Origin: Durusdinium trenchii
Taxonomy: Eukaryota; Sar; Dinophyceae; Suessiales; Symbiodiniaceae
Reading direction: 5' to 3'
Length of the DNA: 64,000 nt
Assembly (NCBI GenBank): GCA_963970005.1
Contig: CAXAMN010000001.1
Span: 2,244,366 to 2,308,365 of the forward strand
A program made the position numbers and the translations under genes. The notes beneath the pieces are model-generated. The model was not told where the DNA came from. It saw nothing but the letters and a program-made list of their open reading frames with translations, and did not search any database. Numbering within the stretch: the first letter of the stretch is position 1; each line of letters starts with the position of its first letter. Below, piece by piece: positions 1 through 13,363 of this stretch.

Positions 1-93
1 GCCAAGTCCGAGGCGCCAGCGCTCCCGTGCCCGGCGCTCCCGTGCCCTTGCGAGTGCTTCTGCCCAAAAAGCAGTTGGACTTCTTGATGCCAG
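1..93 (+). CDS. Possible exon at window edge with GTGAGG donor
   Basis: The GC-rich opening stretch is open in one frame (...APVPLRVLLPKKQLDFLMP) and runs into a good donor, CAG|GTGAGG. It starts before the window. The sequence contains a small repeat (GCGCTCCCGTGCCC twice). Function is unknown. Confidence 0.25.
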
Positions 94-1092
94 GTGAGGG
101 TGGGCGTTGCGGTCTTCCTTGTTTCGGTTTCGGCTAGCTCCTTGAAAGGACGATCGGGGCCTTGAAAGGACGCCTTGGCTCGTTGAAGAGGAACCTGGCG
201 GTTAAACTGGTAGAAGGAGCATGCAGGAGGATTCCCTCAGTCTGCTCACATCCCTGGTGTAGGCAAGCGCCATTATCGGTGACATTAGAAACGACGTGGG
301 CGTTGGTTTGAAGAAATATTCTAAAGTATTGCAATTTGGAGGGCAGTGACGGGTATATTCTTGGCTGGATAATATGTGTCCTATGTGATTTTACTTGCGT
401 GGTTTGTATGTTTGTTATATTCTGGGCTTTGCTTTTGTTGTAGTTTGTGGTGGTTTTTGGTGGCTTCTGTGGCTTTTGGTTCCTGTGGTTTTTGGCTTCT
501 GGCTTCTGTCGCTTTCGACTCCTAGGGACTTTGGCCTTTGGCCTATTTGGTTGAAGACTTGGGGTGCTCCAAAGTGGAAGTCAGGATCAGGAAGAGCAGC
601 ATACTCCATACGGTCCGTCATTCTTCCATTGCTTTCTTTTTCCCATTCGGACGATGCTTCAATTTCTCCCATTTCGAGCCGTTCCGTTGAGTCACACGAG
701 TCAGACTGAAGAGGATTTGGCACCTGTAGGAAATGAGGGAAGGGATCATGATCCTAATAAGGAATCTGTTGTGGGGGTGGAGTCATTTCTTGATTCTCTA
801 GGAGTTGCGTCAGGTGCTGCAAGGAAGCTCGAAGCACTTCATGAGCATTGAACCAAAAAAACATCATCGACACCTACATCATTCAGCTGCATCACCGATG
901 GGGTCGACCTATGTCTCCAATTCCCTCTATTGAACTCAAAACGCGTTGAAGGTATGTCCGGCGCTCCCATGTTTGTTGAAGTTTGGCAACACTTATATAG
1001 TGTTCACGTTCGATGTGTTCTTGCTGAGGGGTGTTCCTTCATACTCGTTGGGTCAAGAACATCCTTCACTTCAACTCCGCGACCGCTTTCAG

Positions 1093-1227
1093 CGCCCAGA
1101 TCATTTCGCTGCGGTGGCCCGACACTGCTCAGTGCAATTGGATGTGGAGATGCAGGAGCGTCAGGCGTGGATGTTCGGAGCTTTGAGGGAGGTGATGGGA
1201 GAATCGATCAAGATGGTCGAGGCCTAG
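1093..1227 (+). CDS. Possible terminal exon, unknown protein
   Basis: After TTTCAG, 44 codons stay open and end with TAG. The peptide runs RPDHFAAVARHCSVQL... to ...MGESIKMVEA, is rich in charged residues and is probably helical. Codons end mostly in G or C, unlike the AT-rich surroundings. No family is recognised and no partner exon was joined, so this is weak support. Confidence 0.28.
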   Translation, partial: RPDHFAAVARHCSVQLDVEMQERQAWMFGALREVMGESIKMVEA

Positions 1228-3105
1228 GGGTATGTGACATGGGGGACACCTGCGGCCCGGGTTGATCGTGGATCTGGTTGTTTTACCAAGGCGTTGAACT
1301 GGGGCCCAGCTACTTTTAATGAAGTAACTATACCCTTTAAAAGTTTGGACTTGATTTGGCTGGCTAGAAGGCTTAATATACTAAGCCTTACTCAGCAAGC
1401 TTGCCTGCAAGAGGAGATAGGAGAAGTTCAATGAGTAAACATCTTACTGTGGGCTGGGAGGAGTTTCACTGAGGGCTACGCTGTTTTGATTCGGGCTCAT
1501 GTGAAAGATTTTGAAGCTTGCTCAGATGGAACCTTGGCTTTAACTGATACCTCGGATCACAGCACCTGGACAACAAATCCATACGTGAGTCCCTTGTGAG
1601 AGAACACCTGATTTTACGGAATGAGAATGAGCTTAGTTTCTGACTCAAGGCCCGATAGGTTGTGATGACAGGCAGATTACAGCATGTAACAATACCTGGC
1701 TTCGAGTGTCAGCCACTGTGGATCTGAGAGTGATGGTCATCCAGATCCATAAGTACGTTTCATTGAGCACAGTACCTCACATTTCCCCATCGTAAGCGCA
1801 TGGGATGTGATTCGCCAGGTGCTCCTCTCAGGTGGCCTGGTTGAAATAGCAACTGGGCAGCAGAGCAACCCAAAACACACCTGAAGCGACCCCGCACTCC
1901 AACTGATGCTCCATTCGTGCCAAGATGTTTGCCCATGTTTGGCAGAATCAACACCTGTCGAAAACCGTCTTGGAGTGAAGCAAAGCGCAGCAGTTTGAGG
2001 CGATGGCGGTTCTACAACTGCAAATGAGAGCAGCGCAATGTCCGAATTAAAAGAAGGTACACCTCAGATTGCTGCTTTAGAAATAGGTACTACAATGTCA
2101 GTGTATCTAGCTGTATAGGTTTCCCCGGAGTAGATAGAACATGTAAGCAAAACAGGCAATTCACAATATTATTAAGTATGTCGTGATTTAAATGTGCGGA
2201 AGTCTAAGGTATCATACCGTGGGACTGGGTTGTTTGATCTCAGAACTTTCCTTCTGAAGAAGACCTTCGAGCATACTAAGACTAGCAGTGGTCACTGGAA
2301 TGGTCAAGGGCATCTGTCTTCAGATTCAGTGGGGTGAATCTGCTCAGAAAGATACCATTGTTGCATGGATGGGCTATGATATGCAATCACAGCATTTTTG
2401 GGTGGCAAGAGCCTCAATAGATCTCAAAAGGCAATGTTGTTGTTTTTGTTTGTTCAAAGCTTGCTTTGATGATCGTGTTGATAGACCGGATTTCAAAGCA
2501 CCTGGCATAGACCAGAGCAATGCATGGCAGTGAACAGGACCGTTTTGGCCCGAATGGGAGCGTTGGTTCCCCGAAATGCATCGCCCCGGAAGGATCTGGT
2601 TGATGGACTTCCAATGGACTTGGTGTGAGCGGAAACAGAACAAAAGATGAATAATCATTTCAAGAGGTTCCCCCCTTGCTGTGATAGACCTAGTTATGGG
2701 GCGCAGGCTTTTCTCCGTGCGAGTCCATGCGAAGGAGTATCATGATGAATTATATATGAATTGCTGTGTTCAAAACTGAATAGTACCCCTTGGTTGTTGC
2801 TCATCCGAAAGGGTTGATTATACGCTGTTTAGACCCAACACAATCCAACACCGGGAGCGGAGCAATGCAAATTCATCTGAAGCCATTGGTTCCGCAGGAC
2901 ATGAGATGTTCATTGAACAAATCATTGAAGAAACAGCCTGGCCTGCAGTATCATTTTTTCTAAACGCTGTTTGACTGACCTGGCAGCGTTGGAATTGCCG
3001 CAGCCTGGCACTTGAGAGGACACCATTGTCTGACGAACTGGGCCGACACGATTGAACTGTCTGAGAGATTTTGATTGTGTCAGACAATCAAAGAGCTATG
3101 ATTGT

Positions 3106-3138
3106 ATCACTGTGATATTGTCAGACAATCACAGTGAT
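3106..3138. repeat. Hairpin with 11-bp arms
   Basis: ATCACTGTGAT (3106-3116) and its exact complement ATCACAGTGAT (3128-3138) enclose 11 bases. The motif GTCAGACAATCA and GATTGTATCACTG each occur twice around it (3078-3156), so the site is a small repeat cluster. No terminator role is implied. Confidence 0.8.
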
Positions 3139-5433
3139 ATGTTGATTGTATCACTGCATCACTATCATCTAAGAGCTTTGGGTCGTAAAGCAAGGACGGC
3201 AGTGGAAGTCAGTTGCCATTGAAAAGTTTCATTTACACTTCACCCAGGTTGTGCAGAAACCAAGCACTTGTCATGTCTCCCAACCGGCACACGCAGTTGA
3301 TACCTTCCTTGGTTTTCATCCTTTTTTGTTTCGATGCCGAGCATGGCGCTTGGAAACCAGTGGAACTGGCACCGCCCTTCGTCGCGAGCCGTCCGCCCGG
3401 TGACGTTGGCGATCCTGGCGATCCTAGCACCCGCTTGGGTCGGAGGCGGCCGGTGTTCACCAGACCGGGGCACCGTGGGTCGGAGTGCGGATGCAGCATA
3501 TGGGCCCTGAGGATCTGGGGATCCTTTGAGGAATCTGACATGTTCTTAGGTTCATTATGTTCTTGCCTACCACTACTACTAGGGAACAAGTATATATATA
3601 TAGATGTATTTATATGTAAGTAATATGTAAGTATAGTATTATAGTATAGAAGATACTAGCTCTTATCAGACATCCAGATCAGAACAATGTTGCAGACCTA
3701 GGAATGCATCAAATTGCCTCACCTGGATGTTCTTGGACGTTGTGAGATCATGGTGTAGCCATATGTCGCTTGCAATAATATCTCGTACAACTCACGTGAT
3801 GGACTCACAGTTGATCTTCCGACTAGTGCCAGCCGAAATGAATAATTACACCCATCAAAGATGCAACATCCAATCAGAGTACTTGTGGTCAAACCTCGCA
3901 TGCTCACTAGGGATTACTTGGTGAGTCTGGTTCAGTGCATCTTGCTTGTTCAAACCTGAATCAACATGAATCCAATTCCTTGAGAAATCGCACCGGCAAC
4001 ACGCCCGGCACCATGTGCCAGGCCTGCCACGGCCACGTACCAGGCACGGTCACGGACCACGGACTCTGCCTCCCGATGGCAAACCCGGCGTTCTGACCGC
4101 CGCGGCGCCGCCCAAGGCTGGCACTGAAGGGTGCCACGGTGGATGTGCCGCCGCCGCCCACCGAAGTGGGGGAAGGAGGTGCGCGACGCATCGCGGCGTC
4201 CGCGACGCGTCGCGATGGGATGATGGGAGTCACCGGAATCCAAGGGGAGAATTCGTGGTTCGGGAAGATCTCAATGGTCGGGCACTACAAGCAAGGACGC
4301 TACAAGTGGAGAAGCTTGGGCAGCTGGGGTCGTTGAGAGTCTTTTCTTTCCAAATGTTCCTTAATAGGGCATAATAGAGCTCCTTTGGCGGAAGACTGCC
4401 ATGGTCCCGCAGTTTGCTTATGTGGCCCGTCCAGCCAATTGCCCATGGCTGTTGACATTTTGCTCTCCTCCTGCTACAAAGAATGTGTGTTGCCTTTGTA
4501 CAGCTCACAGCAGTTGCGCTGGCCGTTGCACTCAGCGAGTGCGCAAGGCATCACATTGGAGGGCTTTGCCTTGTAGAGGGAGGGGAGGTTGCAGTCCTTG
4601 GAAAGATTGGAAAGATGTGGAAAGCTTGGCACGCTTTTGATTTGTAAGATGCACAATGGCTGCAGCAGAGTCCATTTCAGACTTTCAGTTTTGGGGGATA
4701 CTGTCCGGTACTGGGTCGGTATATAATACGTCTAGCTACGATCAGAATTACCAGATTAAGAGATCCTTGGAACCGCAGAACCGCATTAAAAACTATTCCC
4801 GACCCATTTGCAGCGGCATGTAAAACATAGCGAGATTGACCAGATTAGCGCTGGGTGTGCCAAAAGGATAGGGGGACCCCCAACATATATATAATACAAA
4901 ATTGTATATATATATATTATATATAAACACAATATTATGTATATAGAGAGAGACTGGACAGTAATAATATATATATATGTGTGTGTTGTAGTCCCTGGCA
5001 GTGAGAGTCACTTGTGGTATTTCCACGGCAGGTGGTGGTGAAGAGTATGAGATACGATTCGTGGACAACCAGGCCAGGCTCTCGAGCTGCTACGGCCCCC
5101 ATCATGGGTGACCGGGTTAGTAGTGCGTGGGTCAATGGGGAGGACAGTGATCTTCCTCGTCCATCGATCCTAGGCTTTGAGTTCTACGACTTTTCAAGCT
5201 GTGGAAAGCATCCATCCAATCCGTATTGCTTAGGCGTGCTTATGCCAATGAAGGGGTAATGCAGCATGTCCTTATCACACCCTTTCTTTGAGTCAGAGTT
5301 GTGGCTTGACTGTCGTTGTTTAGTGAGTCTGTGTGTGTGTGTGTTTACATCATTTTGCTGAAACTGTTGAGTACGCTGTTTAATGGCCCTGCTTTAGTTC
5401 AAAATAACTCAATCATTGATTCATTGCAAAGGC

Positions 5434-5511
5434 TTTGATCACAACTAATCCAGCATCACCTTGATGACAACTAATGCTGCATCACTACCTTGATCACAAC
5501 GAATCACATCT
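5434..5511 (+). repeat. Three imperfect tandem copies, about 28 bp
   Basis: TTGATCACAACTAATCCAGC..., TTGATGACAACTAATGCTGC... and TTGATCACAACGAATCACAT follow each other. No open frame of note. Confidence 0.75.
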
Positions 5512-7769
5512 GGCAGGTCCAGATGCTGGCTGACACATTTGTGTGCTCAGCCGGGTAATTCAAGTGTGTGTCCAGTCTCAAAGGTCTGAGACTTTTGTTA
5601 ACCTCCCAACATGAACGAACTTGACTATCATAAGCTACATCAAGCTACCATGGATACTTGGGGCGAGGTTTTGACCCACCTGGATCTCGTCGCTATCCAG
5701 ACGATCTTGTCGCATCCCGCCGTGTTTTGGAATCAGACTGGGTGACCCTGGAATGTGAACCTTAGCAGAAAAGAGTACTTGGAAGATAGCAGAAGGCTTT
5801 CCCAACCCATCCCAGTAAAAACATCTCCAAGCCGCTTGAGGGAAAGGATATCTCAAGGGATGCCTGTCTTGACCCTGCACATTGACGTCAGGAGAGGGAG
5901 CAGATTGCTCAGCAATGGTTGACTTTAGCATCAGAGGAGGAGTCGATCTGGTCCTCGCAGCTGTCGAAACATGTCAAAAACCGCCACAAGATCCACAAGT
6001 ACAAGTGCCAACCAATGGATTGGTTGATGAGATGTGCAAAGCCTGTGCCAAGGTATCAACAAACGCCTGAATTTGATGCATGAATGTTCCTAGTGTTTGC
6101 TACAACTATGCACAAACTGCAGGAAGATAGAAAGACCCTTGGAACACGAGTAACTAATCAGTTCTATATGTTCCATTGCGTGCCACTGGTGAATTTTCGT
6201 GGGGGCTGCACTTTTGACCTCGGCGATGGACACCGATGGACAGCTAGTTAGAGGAGGGGGAAAGAGGAACCCTTTCTGCGGCCAAAACAAGCAGGCTCCA
6301 GTTTTTGCATTCCTGTAGCTTGTGCATTTCTCCACTGATGATCTCTGTTCTGTACGTTCTGCACTCTGTTCCACACGTTCCACACTCCCCCAAAAAGGGT
6401 GGCGGGTTCTCCCCAGTTCTTGGTAGCGAGCCGTCAGGAGCGCCAAGTCTTGGAGCAAAAGGTGGACTTTGGATGACTTTGGGACGTTAAACTTGGATCT
6501 CCTTGGGAATCCAGAGTACCTGGTGCTTTCAGTGCCCCCCAATTTTCCAACCAATCAGTTCTCCTGCATGTTTGCTGTATTTAATATTATTTAATGCTAT
6601 GGGATTTCCGAGTCTATAGGGAGCAAATGATCATTTATAGGTGTATTTGTGGACGGAATGACTTATACGTTTGTTATAAGTTATAGTAGAACTTGTAACT
6701 CATTCCCCCCCCTCATTCCCTCCACAGATTCACTTGGGCATCGCCTTTGCCCCATGCAGACCACCACTGTTTGGGAGCTGCCCCGCCGGCAGACCGTCGC
6801 TCGCCCGTGAGTGGTTTTCCCTTTCGAAGGGACACATCATCAATACAAATCCTGAAAACAAAAGGAAGACAGCAAACACAAAAAAGCACAACAATACTTG
6901 ATACAGTACTTGTAGGTAGTTTGATAGGTAGTATAGATGGTTTAAGATTGGAGGGCTAATCCAAGTCCTTTTTGACGCTCGTTTTGTTTCATTGCGGCTG
7001 CAGTGACCATGTGTAGAGCTTCTAGGGTCCGGCAAACTTCTTGGGGGACAAACTAACTCAACCCTTCCAAAACACGATCCACCAAGCAGGTGGCATTTGA
7101 CGCTCGTTTTGTTCCATCTTAGTCCACACCCCATACCAGGTGAGGGTGAGGGTCTCCGTGCAGCACAGCGTACGCATGCGCAGCGCCCTTCGTTGCCAGG
7201 TGCTTCCTTTTCGTTCCACAGCGTACTTCACGGGGAAGTGCAGCGCTCGGTTTCAGGCATCGTTATGCAGATTCCGCAGCTTCTTTGGGATGGAATTCAT
7301 CAAGCCGTTGTTCAATCTGATGGAATTCATCTCGTGCTTGTGGCCAAGGAGCAGGCTTTGTGTGGCAGCCTTAGCTCTGGGACTCGACCATCCATTGCAT
7401 CCCACTCGAACATCCATTTGCATCCATCGCCCAGTCAGATGATAGATCGATGTCTCAACGGCAGCAATGCTCAACCGTTTTGTATGTTGCAAGGACTGCC
7501 CCCAGTCTGCCTGCGGTCAGAATACACCACCGGTTTCCAGATTTTTCGAGATCAAACCTTCTGGAGAGAGACTCAATTTGACTGGAGAGTCGAACAATGA
7601 TTCAAGGCAGAGAGCAGAAAAAAGCACAAAAGGGACAAAACACATGGGAAGCGTTAAAACATGTTAAAACCACATCATATTGCTTGAAGAGTTTCATGGA
7701 GTTCTTAGACCTCTTTGTTTGAACAAAGGGACATTATATATATATATATAGAGAGTTTCATGTGCGTTG

Positions 7770-8010
7770 CCACCCAAACACCACCCGTTTTGCCCGACGC
7801 TGTCCTCCGTCCTCCGACGTCGCTCCGGGCGAACGTGGTGCAGTTGGGCGCCTTCATCGGCGACAACTGCCAGGGCCTAGGCCTCACTGAGGTGCGGCGC
7901 GGGGTTTTTCGCTGCGATGGGTCGGCTTCGGCTAGCGTCCTTGAGCCAAACGTCGCCCTTGGTTCTCGTAGCTTCTTGTTACTAATTGTCGTGCTTTCAG
8001 AAGACATGCG
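7770..8010 (+). CDS. Possible exon island, unknown protein
   Basis: A GC-rich island in AT-rich sequence is open on the plus strand and reads about 80 residues (...NVVQLGAFIGDNCQGLGL... to ...EPNVALGSRSF). Third codon positions are mostly G or C. The splice limits are not clear and no family is recognised. An (AT)n run at 7736-7750 lies just before it. Confidence 0.25.
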
Positions 8011-9691
8011 ATGTGATGCAAGATGATGCAGGAAAATCGGTGTTTGTGGGTTTTTAGTGAACCTTAGGGTGCAACCTTGGCTTAACACCAAGTGAACAAG
8101 AACATTTTGCGGTTATATAGTTATACGCGACAACTGTCAACTGTTTGCTATTACATTCATCGACTTATACTAATACGCGCCAGTTGATCCGGGTATGACT
8201 GGGCAAAGAACAGCTTTCATTGATACGTCAGGACATGGTGCGAAACCACTCTCATCCACTTTCCAAGATTCTGACGATCTAGAAACCTTTGCGGTCCAGA
8301 CGTGTTCCCCCCCTGACTAGATGGATCCAAGGAAGGTATCAGGATCCTGCAGTGAACAGACGATGGAGCTCCACAATCACCACTTTGGGCCCGCTTGGCC
8401 GTTCACAGATTCACGGCTTTTCACGGTTTCGGGCCCAGCCTCCGCTTCTTCGGGGTTCGGATCTTCGGATCTTCCGGGATCCGAGGGCCGCTGCAGGTGC
8501 GCATGGATATTCAGGATCTGGCCTCGTTCTTCATGGACAAAAGGGTGCTGAAAGTCTTGGTTTGGCGGCCAAGAACATGGGCGTCTTCATGTGGGCTGGG
8601 TCATCAAACCGGGGGACCCTGGTTGACCACCGAACATCAACGGAATAGATTACTGGTGGGGTTGACGCACAGCCATTTGAGTTGGTTGTAAATTGGGTGG
8701 GTGGTTTCCTAAAAGTGGTGCCCTTCGGAGGTTGTGAATTCTGAGTGGTGCCCTGTTGAATCAAACCATTTTCTGTGAGCCGTTGGTGGACGTTGGCATA
8801 GCCACACTGCCCGCTTAGCACTTTGGTTTTGTGATGTTTTGTGTTTATGTCTAATTGAACATCCATGACCTGTGAGGATGTCCTCAAAACATGCAAACTA
8901 TGTTGGGGTTGTCACCAGGCCTGTGTGTTTAAATTGGTTTCAGCAATGAAGGATTCTAGTGGTCAGGTGCTCAGCTACCTGTTTTTTTTTCCTCCACAAT
9001 ATGTGAGATTTATGTTTAAAGAAGACATGTCTCTTATTATCAGGATTGCATTTGAACATGAGAACAGATTGGAACCAAGCACGCACACAGCGAACACGTG
9101 CTGCCATGTTTTGTTTCATAATTTTGTTCAAACCAAACACATCGACATTGCAACACCTAGTTTCAAGGGAAGCATCACGGAATTCCGACTGGTCTGCCCA
9201 CGTTGACAAAGCAGGTTTCGCAAAAGAACACACACACACAAAACACATCAAAACACTATACAAACTGCACAAGTATTTGTACACCATGTTCATTAGATCT
9301 CACGACTAATTATTTACAGAGGATGGGAAGCTTCTCGTTTCGGCATAAAAATGATGGGGCCGGTCATGGGGCTTCTCGATCGACCTTTGACGACGAGTTC
9401 CGAAGAACAAAAACTGGGTTGGGATGCATCCAATTCTGTTCAACACTCTACTTGGGATGCATGATTCATCCATGATTCATCCGGGCCTTGGTGTAGTCCC
9501 ATCCTGGCTACCGACTTTTCGGTGATTTTTCAGCGATCTTTCGACCGGTGAAGACCCGCCCTCAGAGACGCCACAGGTGTTGATCACCAAGCCACGAGCC
9601 GCTCGGACCGCCACGCGTGGCCGCGCGAGGGGGGGTCGACGTGACCCCCGAAGGGCCGAGAAGACCGTGGAGTTTGGGATAGTTTCATTGG

Positions 9692-9779
9692 GAGAAGCTA
9701 GTAGAAACAAGTGCATCGCTACTAGTAACAAGTGCCTTACTAGTAGTAACAATGTTCGCTACTAGGAACAAGTGCTTCA
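9692..9779 (+). repeat. Dispersed CTACTAG-type repeat, copy 1
   Basis: Degenerate tandem units of CTACTAGTAACAAG and variants (GCATCGCTACTAG, GCCTTACTAG). The same motif occurs at seven other places in the window in both orientations. Confidence 0.8.
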
Positions 9780-11448
9780 GAGATCAAAGACTTCCGAAAG
9801 ATCCTCTTCACCCAATCTAGCGGCCCCCTTGGGCCGTGGTACCAGAACGTACCAGACCACTGATCACCATCAGGTACCATGAGTCCCTGATGAAGAGTCA
9901 GTATTTCAATGTATTGCAGGATATAAAGTCTCATATATTTCCCCGATCATCTGGTCCTCGAGTGACTCCAGTGATCACGTGTTGCTTCTTTGAAGGTTCA
10001 GACTGAAGCTGCAACGCTAATCCTGCAGGCGTGGTGGTGCACTAGACTTGACCAGCCATTTGCCCTGTTGGGAAGCTCCTGGCTGTGATGATGACCCAAC
10101 TAGAGCACAAACATGTCCTGTGAACAACCTCCACCTTGCAGAATTGCGTGCTCAAAAGCATCCCAAGAAAAGCTCGCTTGAGGGAGATAAGATCTACGTG
10201 GTGGTCACATGAAACATCATGAAACTTGGAATGATGTAGGTCAGCATGTTGGCAGCAGGTGGCAGATGAATCAACTTCGGGGCATCAACCTACTCCTGAA
10301 ACCCTTTCTACAGGTGCGTGCCTTTGGGATTGGTGTAAATCCCAACCTTTGGGCATCAAAAAACACCCAACCAACATGTTCAAGTGAGGCCCATGGGATT
10401 AATAGGGCAGCCTTATGAACTAACCTCACTCTATTGGTTTTCAAGTGGTAGATGGCGGATCCGGAGAAAAGACCATGCATGTTACAGTACATGAGCAAAG
10501 TGTTGCCCAGAAAAGCGGAATAACACAATCAACGGCTCTGGCCAGGGGGGAGGGAGACATGTGCTTGACGTGTGCTGGCAAGCTATTGAGGGATGTTTTC
10601 TGTTCTAGGATTTCAATCATATACAATTATGGTTAAGTAATACAGTAATACATATACAATACAATATATATATATACAAGTACTATACATAATGTCTATG
10701 TATAATATTGCTTTGCAAGAATACTGTCATAGAACATTTGGACCCAATTGGACGCATCTCAGTGTTGAAAAGACGAAACCACGGTGGGCGGGCGGGCAAG
10801 AAAACCGGAGTCCAGGCAAGCAAGCAGCTGGCGGAAGAGACTGGCTACAGAGCGGACTTCGAGCCGCTTTGGGCTGTTTTCTTAATGGCATTTTTGTGCT
10901 TTTTGTGGACCGACTTGTTTTCGGAGTGGCATTGAATGGGGTGGGTGTTTCCTGTACGTGGTGCAGAAAACCGAGCATGGCTGCCAGCTTGTAGGTGAAT
11001 AAGCTGGCAGCAGCCCTACCCAACAAGAGCTCTGGCACCAGATCTGATCTGATCTGACGAGCGCTTGTCACACCGCTGGCCGGGTGTGGGGCAGCATCAC
11101 GAGGGGCATTTTTGCTTCGGAATAGCGCGCGATTCGCGCGCCACCGAATTTGCGAAATGCAGGGCGCTTGAGGCCAACCCACTTGGTGCCAAGTGGATGA
11201 CAGTGAGACGATGGGCTATGTGCTCACTGGGCGCTCGAAAGGATGGGCTGACAGCCCAGTCTCGTTTTCGTGCATGCAGGGAAGGCCATCCAAGGCATCA
11301 TTGGATGTTTGACAACATGTTATGACGCAACCACGAGCACAGCTTACAGATCTTACAAGATAGAGTAGGACCACAGAACCAACCATTCGTACCGCAGGTC
11401 ACAGGACGTCACGAAATGGTTCCCCAGACATCGACCCTTAAGGCACCC

Positions 11449-11848
11449 ACTACTAGTACTACCACTACCACTAGTACTACCAGTAGTACTACCACCACTA
11501 CGACTACTACCACTACTACCACTAGCACCACTACTACTACCACCACTACCACCACCACTATTACTACTGCTACTGCTACTGCTACTTCTTGCTGGTACTG
11601 CTACTGGTACTACTGCTGCTACTGCTACTGCTACTATCTTCATACTATCTTCATACTACAATCATCTACTAACTATACTCCTACGACTACCACTACCACT
11701 AGCGCTACCAGCTACTATTACTACTACTACCACTACTACCGCTACTACTACTACTACTACTGCTACTACTACTACTACTACTAGTCCCACGACGACTACT
11801 ACCTACTACTACTACTACTACTACCACTACGGTTTCTTTGTTTCTTCT
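11449..11848 (+). repeat. (TAC/CTA)n microsatellite, imperfect
   Basis: About 400 bp of TAC/ACC/TGC triplets in several sub-registers. Open frames here (poly-Thr, poly-Tyr, poly-Ser) are artefacts of the repeat. It is followed by a (CTAT)n tract. Confidence 0.95.
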
Positions 11849-11865
11849 TCTTTCTACTACTGTCC

Positions 11866-11985
11866 ACATACTATCTATCTATTTGTCTATCTACCTATTT
11901 AGCTTTCTATCTGTCTATCCTTCTATCTATCAATCTATCTTTCTATCTGTCTATCTATCTAACTATCTATCTATCGTTTCTTTAT
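11866..11985 (+). repeat. (CTAT)n tetranucleotide tract
   Basis: Imperfect CTAT/CTGT repeats follow the trinucleotide tract directly. A shorter CTAT/CTAA tract recurs at 13426-13482. Confidence 0.9.
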
Positions 11986-12054
11986 TTGGTTGTCGATTTA
12001 AAGGTCCTAGACAGCATTGTGTATGACGATGACCCGGAACATATCAAAATCTCA

Positions 12055-12118
12055 TTTGGCGAAAGTTTTTCTCGAGTTGGCGAAAGTAATTTTTTTTTGC
12101 GAAAGATCTGGCGAAAGA
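12055..12118 (+). repeat. GGCGAAAG motif cluster, left of the microsatellite
   Basis: Four GCGAAAG copies (three as GGCGAAAG) lie 10-25 bp apart. Similar clusters follow on the other side of the (TAC)n block at 13014-13055 and 13306-13363. Confidence 0.85.
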
Positions 12119-12227
12119 TCAAATATGTACTTTTGTATGAATGTTCATTTGCTTCCTGAACAGCTGGTGGCAGTGACTCAGAAGTTAGATGAGCTGTGGA
12201 AGTTAGATAACCTGCTGCTGCTGCGGC

Positions 12228-12249
12228 TACTACTACTTCTACTACTACG

Positions 12250-12296
<47 letters not shown>

Positions 12297-12960
12297 NNNN
12301 NNNNNNNNNNNNNNNNNNNNNNNNNNNNNNNNNNNNNNNNNNNNNNNNNNNNNNNNNNNNNNNNNNNNNNNNNNNNNNNNNNNNNNNNNNNNNNNNNNNN
12401 NNNNNNNNNNNNNNNNNNNNNNNNNNNNNNNNNNNNNNNNNNNNNNNNNNNNNNNNNNNNNNNNNNNNNNNNNNNNNNNNNNNNNNNNNNNNNNNNNNNN
12501 NNNNNNNNNNNNNNNNNNNNNNNNNNNNNNNNNNNNNNNNNNNNNNNNNNNNNNNNNNNNNNNNNNNNNNNNNNNNNNNNNNNNNNNNNNNNNNNNNNNN
12601 NNNNNNNNNNNNNNNNNNNNNNNNNNNNNNNNNNNNNNNNNNNNNNNNNNNNNNNNNNNNNNNNNNNNNNNNNNNNNNNNNNNNNNNNNNNNNNNNNNNN
12701 NNNNNNNNNNNNNTACTACTACCTACTACTACCTACTACTACCTACTACTACCTACTACTTCTACTACTACTACTACTACTACTATTACCTACTACTACT
12801 ACTTTTTCTACTACTACTACTACTAGTACTATTTCTACTACTATTTCTACTACTACCACCACTACTACTAGTACTACTTCTACGACGACGACGACGACTA
12901 CTACTACTACTTCTACTACTACTACTACTTCTACTACGACTACTACTACTACTACTACTA
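12228..12960 (+). repeat. Second (TAC)n microsatellite containing an assembly gap
   Basis: CTA/TAC triplets run from 12228 into a run of N (12297-12713) and continue to about 12960, with blocks of TTCTAC and ACGACG. The true length is unknown. Confidence 0.93.
12297..12713. other. Assembly gap of 417 N
   Basis: The run of N begins and ends inside the same triplet repeat, so the repeat itself blocked assembly. Translated frames crossing it are meaningless. Confidence 0.99.
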
Positions 12961-13013
12961 TTCCTGCTCCTGCTTTGGGGGGGGTGGCTTTGCCACAAAA
13001 CTCTACCCCGCAA

Positions 13014-13363
13014 AAGGCGAAAGTTTGGCGAAAGTTCAGCTCAAGATTGGCGAAAGTTCACCCTGCCACATCTGACCCCCAGCCCATTATGAGTAAGTTT
13101 GAACGACCAGCTACTACAGTGGTTCTTCCATTTTTGTTTCTTGCTGACACCCAGGAGAAACAAAAGAGACGTACAGGGTGTCAACAGTTAAGTAGAAGAC
13201 ACATGCTGACAAACAGTGAAGTTTTTATTTTGTGTTTGCCAGTAAAGAAGAAGCCATTGACGTGAACAAAACACAACAGACATGGCACACATAAATACAA
13301 CATACTTCGGCGAAAGATAAAACGCAGGAAGGCGAAAGTTTGGCAAAAGTATTTTTTTTGCGA
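13014..13363 (+). repeat. GGCGAAAG motif clusters, right of the microsatellite
   Basis: Three copies lie within 13014-13055 (as GGCGAAAGTT). At 13306-13363 there are two more exact copies, then GGCAAAAG and GCGAAAA variants. Both the left and the last cluster end in a poly-T run followed by GCGAAA. Confidence 0.82.

Larger units (their letters stand above)
94..11448. other. Mostly non-coding region with scattered open islands
   Basis: Apart from the exon candidates and repeats listed, no conserved domain was found on either strand. GC-rich islands near 3360-3530, 4010-4240, 8380-8600 and 9570-9670 have open frames on both strands, and no product can be named. The rest is AT-rich with short (AT)n and (GT)n runs. 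Confidence 0.6.

Noticed and set aside
7940-7950. Match CTTGAGCCAAA to the complement of the dinoflagellate spliced-leader 3' end
   Set aside because: Only 11 bases match, the rest of the leader is absent, and the stretch lies inside a better plus-strand open frame.
12017-12826. 269-codon frame across the (TAC)n repeat
   Set aside because: It consists of repeat-encoded Leu/Thr/Tyr and N; not a gene.
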